From the IMG/VR virus record IMGVR_UViG_3300033144_004625, positions 1 to 30,973 of that record: 30,973 nucleotides of DNA; one strand, given 5' to 3'. Numbering within the stretch: the first letter of the stretch is position 1; every line of letters begins with the position of its first letter. The notes beneath the pieces were generated by a model that was not told the DNA's origin, searched no databases, and was given only the letters and a program-made list of their open reading frames with translations. Source of the stretch: a virus. Positions 25,171 to 30,973 of this stretch are shown piece after piece. The translations under genes were made by a program, and so were the position numbers.

Positions 25171-27194
25171 TATTTGAATAATTTATTTTTATTTGTACTA
25201 AACATTCCTCTTGATTTTGTAAACAATTTTGTTTTTTCTCTTCTTTTAAATAATGCATTGATTCTGGGATCTCCTCCTCCACCTACCTTACCCATTAATG
25301 GATTCATCTTCATAGCCAATGCTATTGCCAATTCTGCTGCAATAATCCTGTCAAAGTTTCCTGTTTCATTATATTGTATCATTTCTTCCAACAATACAGG
25401 ATCAAATATCTTAGCCATTCCTAATGTGGCCTTTATAACTTTACCATCTTCATCCTTTTCTATATGAAGAGGTTCTTCTGTATATTTTTTTAAACACCCA
25501 TGTAAAAAATCTCTGATCTTCTCAGCACTCCTATGTATTCCAAAATCTCTATTAACAGTGGTATTGGGTACAATCTCTTTCAGCCACCCTGGTTGTTTCT
25601 CCAGATAACGACTATCTCCTTTGTTCACCATATAATCTATAAAGGATATCTCATCATTCTCACACAATGTACGAGCATTATAATATTTTATCAATAGTCT
25701 TGCCTGATTCTCCCATATTTCCTTCTTATCAGGTCTTGCACTATAACTGGCAACAAACATATCCTGATATTTCTCCCCTGTCAGATCATGCATCCTTTTA
25801 TATATGTATACACTTCCAAGTGAATCACTATATGCTGCTTTTCCCTGTCTGTAGGGATCCACTCCTGCTACATACAATCCATAAGGAGGACTGTCAACAG
25901 GAAACTCATATATAACAACAGGAGCATTTTTATCATCTGATGCCTTTAAAGGAAAGCTTGTAATTGGCATCTTGTCTGTAAACTCATGCTTTACACCTTC
26001 TCCATCATCATATAATATAACAGGTGTACCTGTTCTTTCCTGTTGTATTAATTTAGCCTTTTGTCTTTTGGCTGCCTCAATATCAAATATATTTGTATCC
26101 TCATTAAGAAATATATCATCTACCTCTCTAGGATAATACATCTTTTCTTTTAAATAAGCCACTCTGTCTCCAGAGTTTTTAAGACTTTCTAATTTATCTG
26201 TCAAGAACTTATCTGATTTCTCTTTATTGGATACCAACATTGGCACCTTATGTAAAGGATCATTTTTTGGTTTTCCCAAATGTGCCCCCAGAGTAGAGTC
26301 TTCTTTCCCTTCCATTCTATAAGTATTGGAAAGAAACAATCCATGTCTTCTACCTGGTTGTTTTGCATCTGGATAATCTAAAAAGTTAAAATTAGCTGCA
26401 TCAAACATAAGTCCTTTTGCATCTTGAAAACTTTGCATATCACCACCAGTTCCTACTAATATTGGACTACACCCCCAACCAAAGGCTGTTGTAAACCCAG
26501 GTGTAGCTGCTTGGAAACCTCGCATGAAACTACCTTTTCCTATCTCATCAATAATAAGTTTTCTTGGTTTCGTTCCTGCAATAGCTTCCTCATTTGCTCC
26601 ACCATCTAAATTCCTTATAAGAATTTGGGAGAAAGGTATTCTTTCCCCTGCTTTTGTTTTTATTCCCAGAGTAACCTGACTCTTCCAGTTGTCCTCCACC
26701 CTTTGCCATCTCCATGCCTGTGGAAGAAAATTCAATCCTTTATCAAGCTTATCTGTAACTAGTTTTATATCAGGGGCATTCAATCCTGCTATAATGTTCT
26801 GGGAGTTTTCATCAAAGGTTGCTCCCCAACCTATATACGAAGCCTCTATAACAGATTTTGCAAGCCTTCGTACACCTAATATTACAAGTCCTTTTTTCTC
26901 TACATGTGCTCTTTCTATCTCATTTGTAATAAGCCATTCATTATCTCTCAATAATGGATTTGAATATTTTTGTGTTATCCTTCCATACTGGTCCAGCATA
27001 TCCACCTCTGTATTCCAAAAGTTTAAATGCCAATAGAGAAAAGGATTAATAAATTCTCCATTCATTATGCATCCCCTCATGCAAAGTTCTTTATGATATA
27101 CATAAAACTCTTTATAGTGTTGAGATTGCCTGTCTGGAACTCTTTTTGAATTTAAATACCAATCTTTATAATCTACATGTATTAGATCTGCCAT
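25170..27194 (-). CDS. terL: Terminase large subunit (TerL), ATPase-nuclease of DNA packaging
   Basis: A 674-residue protein. An N-terminal ATPase drives DNA into the prohead. The Walker A-like stretch is GVRRLAKS at residues 107-114, Walker B is KLIIDE at 212-217, and VGTGG at 247-251 fits the coupling motif. The C-terminal RNase H-fold nuclease that cuts concatemers is shown by VAGVDPYRQGKAAYSDSLGS (Asp446), CENDE (Glu512) and NFDRIIAAE (Asp615), in correct order and spacing. The P-loop has Ala where most ATPases have Gly before Lys-Ser, a deviation but not a loss of Lys or Ser. It lies directly before the portal and one base overlaps. A coiled-coil protein just upstream could be the small subunit. 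Confidence 0.95.
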   Translation of the reverse strand: MADLIHVDYKDWYLNSKRVPDRQSQHYKEFYVYHKELCMRGCIMNGEFINPFLYWHLNFWNTEVDMLDQYGRITQKYSNPLLRDNEWLITNEIERAHVEKKGLVILGVRRLAKSVIEASYIGWGATFDENSQNIIAGLNAPDIKLVTDKLDKGLNFLPQAWRWQRVEDNWKSQVTLGIKTKAGERIPFSQILIRNLDGGANEEAIAGTKPRKLIIDEIGKGSFMRGFQAATPGFTTAFGWGCSPILVGTGGDMQSFQDAKGLMFDAANFNFLDYPDAKQPGRRHGLFLSNTYRMEGKEDSTLGAHLGKPKNDPLHKVPMLVSNKEKSDKFLTDKLESLKNSGDRVAYLKEKMYYPREVDDIFLNEDTNIFDIEAAKRQKAKLIQQERTGTPVILYDDGEGVKHEFTDKMPITSFPLKASDDKNAPVVIYEFPVDSPPYGLYVAGVDPYRQGKAAYSDSLGSVYIYKRMHDLTGEKYQDMFVASYSARPDKKEIWENQARLLIKYYNARTLCENDEISFIDYMVNKGDSRYLEKQPGWLKEIVPNTTVNRDFGIHRSAEKIRDFLHGCLKKYTEEPLHIEKDEDGKVIKATLGMAKIFDPVLLEEMIQYNETGNFDRIIAAELAIALAMKMNPLMGKVGGGGDPRINALFKRREKTKLFTKSRGMFSTNKNKLFK

Positions 27195-27523
27195 TATTTT
27201 TTGTTTCTGTTTTCAAGGAAAGTATCAGCCTGGCTTCCTAATTCTTGATCCCCTCTCACAGCCACTTTCTTCTTATTATCCTCCCTTATTCTCATCATAT
27301 CGACAGTACGTAATATCTCAGCATAGTCTTTTAGAGCTTGTGTCAAATCTTTTCTTTGAGCTTCTTTTGTCGCTACACATATTTGCACCTTACCTCTCAT
27401 CATCATCCTATCCTTTAAACTGGAAAAAGGTGTATCCTCTATATAATCCTTAAGCTCCTGAAGTTTTAATTCCAAGAACTCAAGCTCATATTCTATCAAT
27501 AGAGCTTTCTTTGCTGTTGCCAT
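27194..27523 (-). CDS. Small coiled-coil protein upstream of TerL, possible small terminase
   Basis: A 109-residue, mostly helical protein (LIEYELEFLELKLQELKDYI, then CVATKEAQRKDLTQALKDYA). Its stop overlaps the TerL start (TAATG), so both are made together. A small, helical protein directly before TerL is where many phages carry the small terminase, but no DNA-binding motif is clear and crAss-like small terminases are poorly defined. A simple packaging accessory role is equally possible. Confidence 0.65.
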   Translation of the reverse strand: MATAKKALLIEYELEFLELKLQELKDYIEDTPFSSLKDRMMMRGKVQICVATKEAQRKDLTQALKDYAEILRTVDMMRIREDNKKKVAVRGDQELGSQADTFLENRNKK

Positions 27524-27535
27524 AATGTAATTAAT

Positions 27536-27826
27536 TTATATGTCCTCTTCCTTTATTCCCAATATATCTTTTAGGTTGAGGTTAAGGCCATCATTTATTA
27601 TATGATTGATATCTTCTATTCCAGTTTCATGAGGAATATCCAGATCTTGTCGTATTTCATAGTTTTCCAAAGCAAACAAGAATTCCTTATCTGTAATATT
27701 CCAAAGGTCTCCATATCCTTCAAAAGCTGTTGCCATGTGCCTCCCATAATTAAACGTTGGATGCTTCCTATGTAGCCTCTTCAGGACATTTAGGATTTTT
27801 GTGTGGTATGATTTCATTCTAGGCAT
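27536..27826 (-). CDS. Small protein of the pre-terminase cluster, function unknown
   Basis: A 96-residue protein. The first 25 residues are very basic (MPRMKSYHTKILNVLKRLHRKHP) and could bind nucleic acid. The remainder is acidic and helical (YGDLWNITDKEFLFALENYE). It overlaps the previous gene by 13 bases. A second Met at codon 4 could be the true start. No family is recognised. Confidence 0.65.
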   Translation of the reverse strand: MPRMKSYHTKILNVLKRLHRKHPTFNYGRHMATAFEGYGDLWNITDKEFLFALENYEIRQDLDIPHETGIEDINHIINDGLNLNLKDILGIKEEDI

Positions 27827-28068
27827 GCGTCTATGTCTTCATCTGTTAAAATCCTGACTTCTGGGGAATGTTCCTCTTCTTGTGGAATGTCTACCATGTT
27901 CTCCTCATCTGTCATGTATTCCTCTAATACAGCCAATCCGATTTCGTCTTGTATGTCGTCTGGCTTTCCAATTATATCTACATAATCTGCTCCTGCGTTG
28001 TATAAATGCGTCAACCCATCTAATAACATTTTCAATGGGATTTTCCTAAGTTTTAGTACTCTTTCCAT
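27814..28068 (-). CDS. Small acidic protein, function unknown
   Basis: An 84-residue protein. A basic start (MERVLKLRKIPLKMLLDGLT) is followed by a helix-strand section (LYNAGADYVDIIGKPDD) and a very acidic C-terminus (DEENMVDIPQEEEHSPEV). It overlaps the zinc-ribbon gene by 23 bases and the next gene by 13, which supports translation as part of the cluster. No known domain is seen. Confidence 0.65.
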   Translation of the reverse strand: MERVLKLRKIPLKMLLDGLTHLYNAGADYVDIIGKPDDIQDEIGLAVLEEYMTDEENMVDIPQEEEHSPEVRILTDEDIDACLE

Positions 28069-28354
28069 ATTTCATTTTTGTTTCTTCATCCCTTGTTACC
28101 ACAGGGAACCATTTTGGCACCTCTAATGGACATTTACAAGAGAGACATTTCGTTTTAGCAGACAACGTACATTTACAATCTGTACAATGTTCGTCAAACC
28201 TACTAGTCTCATATCCCTCCTTATTACTACTGTGCTCAGGACATCCTTTACATATCTCTAGTCGTTTGTCACTGGTCTCCTTTATTATCTCCTTTAATCT
28301 CTGGGGAGGAAACAGGTGGTTTCTCCAGCCCTCGTACACTTGGCTTATTTTCAT
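28046..28354 (-). CDS. Cys-rich zinc-ribbon protein
   Basis: A 102-residue protein with eight Cys at 35, 38, 57, 60, 62, 70, 73 and 75 (CKGC, CTDCKC, CLSCKC), enough for two zinc sites. The N-terminus (VYEGWRNHLFPPQRLKEIIK, then RLEICKGCPEH) follows a layout I associate with small zinc-ribbon proteins of Bacteroidota phages. It starts at 28354 inside the upstream HU-like gene and overlaps it by 86 bases. I keep this start because the conserved-looking helix lies before the first Cys pair. It may bind DNA or help assembly; the role is unknown. Confidence 0.8.
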   Translation of the reverse strand: MKISQVYEGWRNHLFPPQRLKEIIKETSDKRLEICKGCPEHSSNKEGYETSRFDEHCTDCKCTLSAKTKCLSCKCPLEVPKWFPVVTRDEETKMKYGKSTKT

Positions 28355-28694
28355 GTATTCTTGGTTTTAACACTTTAATGTTTATATTCATTACCTTCAA
28401 CTTCTGTTCCAAAGAATCTTTCTCCTTATCATTCTCTACATGTTCCAGGTCCCTAAGGAGATACTTCTTTTCCTTAATATATTTTATCATCCTCTTCTTT
28501 GCCCTGCTCTGGTTAAAAATAAACTTCCCAAATCCTGAGATCTCTACACTGTCATGAAGCCCCACAGCATCATTGGCTGTATCAAACTGATTGGCAATAA
28601 CAACATTAATTATCTTCTCTGGCGTATTAATGTTCATTGACAACTTCTTCACCAACCATTCCTTCATTGTCATTGTAGAGGGTTTATTTACCAT
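28269..28694 (-). CDS. HU/IHF-like DNA-binding protein
   Basis: A 141-residue protein. Residues 8-70 follow the HU/IHF layout: a two-helix start (MTMKEWLVKKLSMNINTPEK), then HDSVEISGFGKFIF with the G-F-G-x-F strand, then a basic segment (NQSRAKKRMIKYIKEKK). The C-terminal 60 residues are a Lys/Glu helix and a Pro-rich tail, absent in plain HU. It could bend phage DNA for packaging or at the divergent control region nearby. It starts inside the end of the preceding gene (11-base overlap), and Met8 or Met10 are alternative starts. This is the second HU-type gene in the window, after the one at 6623-7099. Confidence 0.7.
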   Translation of the reverse strand: MVNKPSTMTMKEWLVKKLSMNINTPEKIINVVIANQFDTANDAVGLHDSVEISGFGKFIFNQSRAKKRMIKYIKEKKYLLRDLEHVENDKEKDSLEQKLKVMNINIKVLKPRIHENKPSVRGLEKPPVSSPEIKGDNKGDQ

Positions 28695-29028
28695 GTTCTA
28701 AAGATATTACAAGAATTGCATTCTTATTAAAATCAAGAACAATAATAGGATTGATACTGACAATCCTTCCTTTCTTTACAAAAATGCTTCTCCTTTTCAA
28801 TTTACTAATAATATTATTAATTGTAGCAATCGTTGTATCATAATTCTTACAAAACTTGTTCTTTGCTGTAGCACTGCTTATATTTCCATTGACTGCTGTA
28901 AAGGCAACAAGCTGTATTTCTCTTTTTGTAAGTTGAAGATTATTTATGGCAGAAAGAATAGCGTAGTATTTCTCTGCGTGGTCTATATCACTTATAACCA
29001 CTTGTCGAAGGCTTTGTTTTACACTCAT
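28684..29028 (-). CDS. Winged-helix-like DNA-binding protein, first gene of the late strand
   Basis: A 114-residue basic protein. Residues 35-95 look like a winged helix: LTKREIQLVAFTAVNGNISS, then a recognition-helix candidate (CKNYDTTIATINNIISKLKR) and a wing (RSIFVKKGRIVSIN). As the first gene after the divergent region it may regulate the late genes or act in packaging as a small terminase-like protein; both are inferred. A promoter candidate with TATCTTTG lies 20 bases upstream. Confidence 0.7.
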   Translation of the reverse strand: MSVKQSLRQVVISDIDHAEKYYAILSAINNLQLTKREIQLVAFTAVNGNISSATAKNKFCKNYDTTIATINNIISKLKRRSIFVKKGRIVSINPIIVLDFNKNAILVISLEHGK

Positions 29029-29047
29029 AATATGTAATTATTTCTAA

Positions 29048-29079
29048 CAAAGATATATAATTACTGGAATATATCCTAA
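29048..29079 (-). promoter_or_regulatory. Candidate Bacteroidota-type promoter of the minus-strand block
   Basis: On the minus strand TATCTTTG (29055-29048) matches TAnnTTTG exactly. TTAG (29079-29076), close to the -33 TTTG, is 20 bases upstream. The ATG at 29028 follows 19 bases after the -7 box, giving a very short leader. Confidence 0.55.
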
Positions 29080-29323
29080 CTAAAAAATATAATTTTTCGT
29101 GTACATATCTAAAGGAACAATTAAAACCCCACCCTCCAACCCCAAAGGTCTGCAGAAAAAATGAGTTTTCCTAACATAATTAAAAAATTTTTTTTGGGGA
29201 AAGCGATAATCACCTTATGTCCACTGTGTTAGGGGACTCCATAAAAGAATCCCCCACTAAAAATAAAGAATTGGGGTACCCCCCACGTTAAACAATGAAT
29301 ATTAATAAATAAAACCATAAAAA
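29080..29323. other. Divergent intergenic control region
   Basis: No gene is present. In order it holds a C-rich run (29127-29143) whose minus strand has GGGG, GG, GGG and GGGG tracts with 1-2-base spacers; a long A-tract/T-tract (29182-29195) likely to bend; an inverted repeat GGGGA/TCCCC (29232-29236 with 29250-29254); and a perfect palindrome GGGGTACCCC (29273-29282). The G+C islands stand out against AT-rich surroundings. Such a layout suits an operator or replication control region; no exact plus-strand promoter is seen. Confidence 0.5.
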
Positions 29324-29731
29324 ATGGAAGAATTAACTTTGGGTGCCATCGTGCACATAGTATTAGAATCAGGAAACTTTACAGCGAATGGTAATTATTC
29401 AGCTTATGATGAATCAGGCACTCGCTATCACATTCACAAAAGAATGTGTGATGCATTGAATTGGAAAGAAGATAAAGATGTGGTGTTTCCTCTCTACAGC
29501 ATCGCTTCAGTTAAAGAGATTGGTACAAGAGATGATGCAGGGGAATTGACTGATGTTAAGGTCAACAGGCTTGCTGTTACTAAAATCTATGCTACTCGCC
29601 AAGAGTACATCGACTCTCAAATTGACAAACAGACTACGAAGATAGAGATTGCTCAAGGTGTTAGTGAGAAAGCAACATCTGCAGGATTGAACGAAGACGC
29701 TGTTAAGGCTCTGTTGTTAGCATCAATCTAA
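29324..29731 (+). CDS. Plus-strand protein of unknown function, codon use suggests high expression
   Basis: A 135-residue protein, the only gene between two structured non-coding regions. Residues 1-75 are beta-rich (LTLGAIVHIVLESGNF, then ANGNYSAYDESGTRYHIHKR) and could be a small beta-barrel such as an OB fold; this is a guess. The C-terminus is helical (IEIAQGVSEKATSAGLNEDA) and ends ALLLASI. Unlike its neighbours it uses CGC for Arg and many C-ending codons (ATC, TAC, AAC, GAC), and it is richer in G+C. That fits selection for strong expression or a different origin. The leader AATAAATAAAACCATAAAAA is typical of Bacteroidota starts, and a long stem-loop follows its stop. Confidence 0.85.
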   Translation: MEELTLGAIVHIVLESGNFTANGNYSAYDESGTRYHIHKRMCDALNWKEDKDVVFPLYSIASVKEIGTRDDAGELTDVKVNRLAVTKIYATRQEYIDSQIDKQTTKIEIAQGVSEKATSAGLNEDAVKALLLASI

Positions 29732-29738
29732 CCTTATC

Positions 29739-29779
29739 ATTATAAGAACGTTGCGTGATAATCGTAGCGTTCTTATAAT
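29739..29779 (+). terminator. Long stem-loop after the plus-strand gene
   Basis: ATTATAAGAACG (29739-29750) pairs with CGTTCTTATAAT (29768-29779), and five further pairs (two G-U) extend it to about 17 with a 7-base loop, TGATAAT. It starts 8 bases after the stop codon. The following AATGTTATTATATAT is only weakly U-rich, so it may protect the 3' end as well as terminate. Confidence 0.75.
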
Positions 29780-29864
29780 AATGTTATTATATATATGGGT
29801 GGGATATTTATTTCTCAGGGTGGGTAATGAATTAACATCAAATATGCAAAATATCCAGTGAAAT

Positions 29865-30110
29865 AGGTAGTATAGTATTAGTTTTAGTTCACTTTTAAAC
29901 TTCCACCGAGGAGGAAAGTAACTTTTTGGGGTTAAACTGATACTATTCTATCTTATTTTCTATGAATATGTTGTGTAAGTGTGTTAATGGCAGTGTAACA
30001 CGTACCAGGTTATAATGGTACTATTCTATCGTCCTGAAAAGCATAAGTGGATAGATATAGCATAAAATAGTATAAACTAACTAAGAGCTGTTGCAAGTCA
30101 GCCTGTAAAA
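29865..30110 (+). ncRNA. Candidate structured non-coding RNA or cis-acting DNA element
   Basis: There is no frame of note from 29732 to 30145. Bases 29865-29884 pair with 29934-29953 at 19 of 20 positions (two G-U), enclosing a smaller hairpin (ACTTCC with GGAAAGT). Further stems are GTGTTA/TAACAC (29981-29986 with 29996-30001), GTACC/GGTAC (30002-30006 with 30017-30021), CTATTCTATC with GATAGATATAG (30021-30030 with 30050-30060, one bulge) and GCTG/CAGC (30087-30090 with 30099-30102). TACTATTCTATC occurs twice (29941-29952, 30019-30030), each copy in a stem. The function could be a small RNA, a long structured leader or a replication signal. Confidence 0.5.
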
Positions 30111-30145
30111 TAGTGAGCATACATAATATTTAAAACAATGATGAT

Positions 30146-30298
30146 ATGGCTAAGCTAATGAAACATATTAAGAATGAACATGGGTTTGAAGAAACTATTT
30201 GTGTTCTTGAAGGTAGTGAAGAGTACTTGACTAGCAAATTAGATATTATGTCTGATAGAGATGTTGTTAAATTTTATATTGTTGATGATGATTCCTAA
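30146..30298 (+). CDS. 50-residue protein, first of an early-type operon
   Basis: The frame begins MAKLMKHIKNEHGFEETICV and ends KFYIVDDDS. It is AT-rich and uses the same codons as its downstream neighbours. Its last codons overlap the next start (ATGATGATTCCTAA). A basic N-terminus and an acidic end are the only visible traits. It is probably a small early protein; the function is unknown. Confidence 0.6.
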   Translation: MAKLMKHIKNEHGFEETICVLEGSEEYLTSKLDIMSDRDVVKFYIVDDDS

Positions 30299-30506
30299 AG
30301 ATATTACAATAGATAGTGATACTAATGAACATGTTGCTTCATTTGATTATTATAATGGACTGGCTTATGCCAAAGAACATGATTTGAAACAAACCTCATC
30401 ATTTGATGATGTATTTAAGGGTACACATTTTATAGTTTGTTGTGGTGATGTTATGATTAGCATTAAGCCAAACACCTTCATGAATATTAAAAGAAGAATG
30501 ATATGA
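30288..30506 (+). CDS. Small early-type protein, function unknown
   Basis: 72 residues from the ATG at 30288 (30285 is also possible). A longer frame to 30261 would overlap the upstream gene far more and adds a hydrophobic stretch, so I chose the inner start. The protein begins MIPKDITIDSDTNEHVASFD and has VFKGTHFIVCCGDVMISIKP near the end. It overlaps its upstream neighbour by 11 bases and its downstream one by 4. No domain is recognised. Confidence 0.65.
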   Translation: MIPKDITIDSDTNEHVASFDYYNGLAYAKEHDLKQTSSFDDVFKGTHFIVCCGDVMISIKPNTFMNIKRRMI

Positions 30507-30706
30507 TAGAGTTTCATCTTGAATTTCAAGAAAAAACAGCAGTAAAGGTTAGAAAAGTATATCTTCCTTATTTACCTGTTAAAGGTGAAGCTAACTTTGA
30601 TATTAGAGAAGATGGAGAACCACATAATTTCTCTGTTGTAGATGTAGATACTTCTATTGCAGATGGTAAATTTTCACATGGTGTAATATATTTAAAAAAT
30701 GCTTAA
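30503..30706 (+). CDS. Small beta-rich early-type protein, function unknown
   Basis: A 67-residue protein whose ATG overlaps the previous TGA (ATGA), so translation is coupled. It is beta-rich (MIEFHLEFQEKTAVKVRKVY, then FDIREDGEPHNFSVVDVD), perhaps one small beta-sheet domain. No motif is recognised. Confidence 0.7.
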   Translation: MIEFHLEFQEKTAVKVRKVYLPYLPVKGEANFDIREDGEPHNFSVVDVDTSIADGKFSHGVIYLKNA

Positions 30707-30908
30707 TGATATGAATGAATGTGCTGTTAAAGTGATGGATTATTTAAAGGACAATGATATTCCTTATGATGAGAATGAAGTAACAGTTAGCTATAAAGCT
30801 TATTATCATTGGGAGTGGTTTAGTAAGCTTGGTATTAATGATGAACAACACGCTGATAAGGTAATAAAACAAATCAAACAAAATATAAAAGGTGATGCAA
30901 GAGGATAG
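30699..30908 (+). CDS. Small acidic early-type protein, function unknown
   Basis: A 69-residue protein overlapping the previous gene by 8 bases. A helical start (MLNDMNECAVKVMDYLKDND) is followed by an aromatic segment (VSYKAYYHWEWFSKLG) and a basic end. No family is recognised. Confidence 0.7.
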   Translation: MLNDMNECAVKVMDYLKDNDIPYDENEVTVSYKAYYHWEWFSKLGINDEQHADKVIKQIKQNIKGDARG

Positions 30909-30973
30909 AAAAAGAAAGATAGATCTTGTACTTTCATGTTATAAACATGTTGATGTACGTTCAATTAAGAGAA
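30895..30973 (+). CDS. Start of the next small gene, 3' end outside window
   Basis: This frame opens at the ATG at 30895 inside the preceding gene (14-base overlap) and is open to the right edge: MQEDRKRKIDLVLSCYKHVD and six more residues. It is basic at the start. It is too short to name, but continues the overlapping chain. Confidence 0.5.
   Translation, partial: MQEDRKRKIDLVLSCYKHVDVRSIKR

Noticed and set aside
30080-30112. tRNA-like segment near GAGCTGTTGCAAGTCAGCC
   Set aside because: Only a 4-base stem forms; there is no acceptor stem, T-loop or CCA end.

Overview
The window is best read as part of a crAss-like bacteriophage genome (order Crassvirales) infecting a member of the Bacteroidota. 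The evidence is the gene order and protein signatures of the large minus-strand block: terminase large subunit, portal, an acidic scaffold-like protein, major capsid protein, head-completion proteins, virion fibre genes, a metallophosphoesterase, a ring protein, an IHF-like protein, a P22 gp4-like tail protein and a very large P22 gp10-like tail stabilisation protein. The DNA is AT-rich, genes start without clear Shine-Dalgarno sequences, and two upstream regions carry TAnnTTTG, the Bacteroidota-type -7 element. TAA, TAG and TGA all act as stops, so the standard bacterial code applies. There is no tRNA, integrase, insertion sequence, CRISPR array or reverse transcriptase.

Minus-strand late module, in order of transcription. 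From 29028 to 27194 lie six small, mostly overlapping genes: a winged-helix-like protein, an HU/IHF-like protein, a Cys-rich zinc-ribbon protein, two unknowns and a coiled-coil protein. TerL, portal, scaffold-like protein and MCP follow (27194-19579). After the MCP a 138-base structured gap precedes two head-completion candidates and an auxiliary virion protein (19440-16540). A run of fibre/decoration genes then extends to 9252, including a 33-residue six-cysteine miniprotein and a collar-type fibre, and ends in a clear terminator. A new promoter candidate follows and serves the tail/ring genes from 9064 to beyond the left edge, where the stabilisation protein is cut off.

The fibre proteins share threonine-rich linkers and C-terminal tails of the form AAPTTTTTT, encoded by near-identical (GTT)n-type DNA. 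Two adjacent fibre genes share an N-terminal domain, and the stabilisation protein carries a C-terminal extension of PKD/Ig-like domains of a type common on Bacteroidota cell surfaces. This looks like a modular, recombination-prone adhesion system.

The right end is transcribed on the plus strand. A divergent control region (29029-29323) precedes a gene with unusually C-ending codons (29324-29731), which is followed by a long stem-loop. About 400 bases without a gene (29732-30145) fold into a chain of hairpins and are the best non-coding RNA or replication-signal candidate. Five tiny overlapping genes (30146 to the right edge) look like the start of an early operon.
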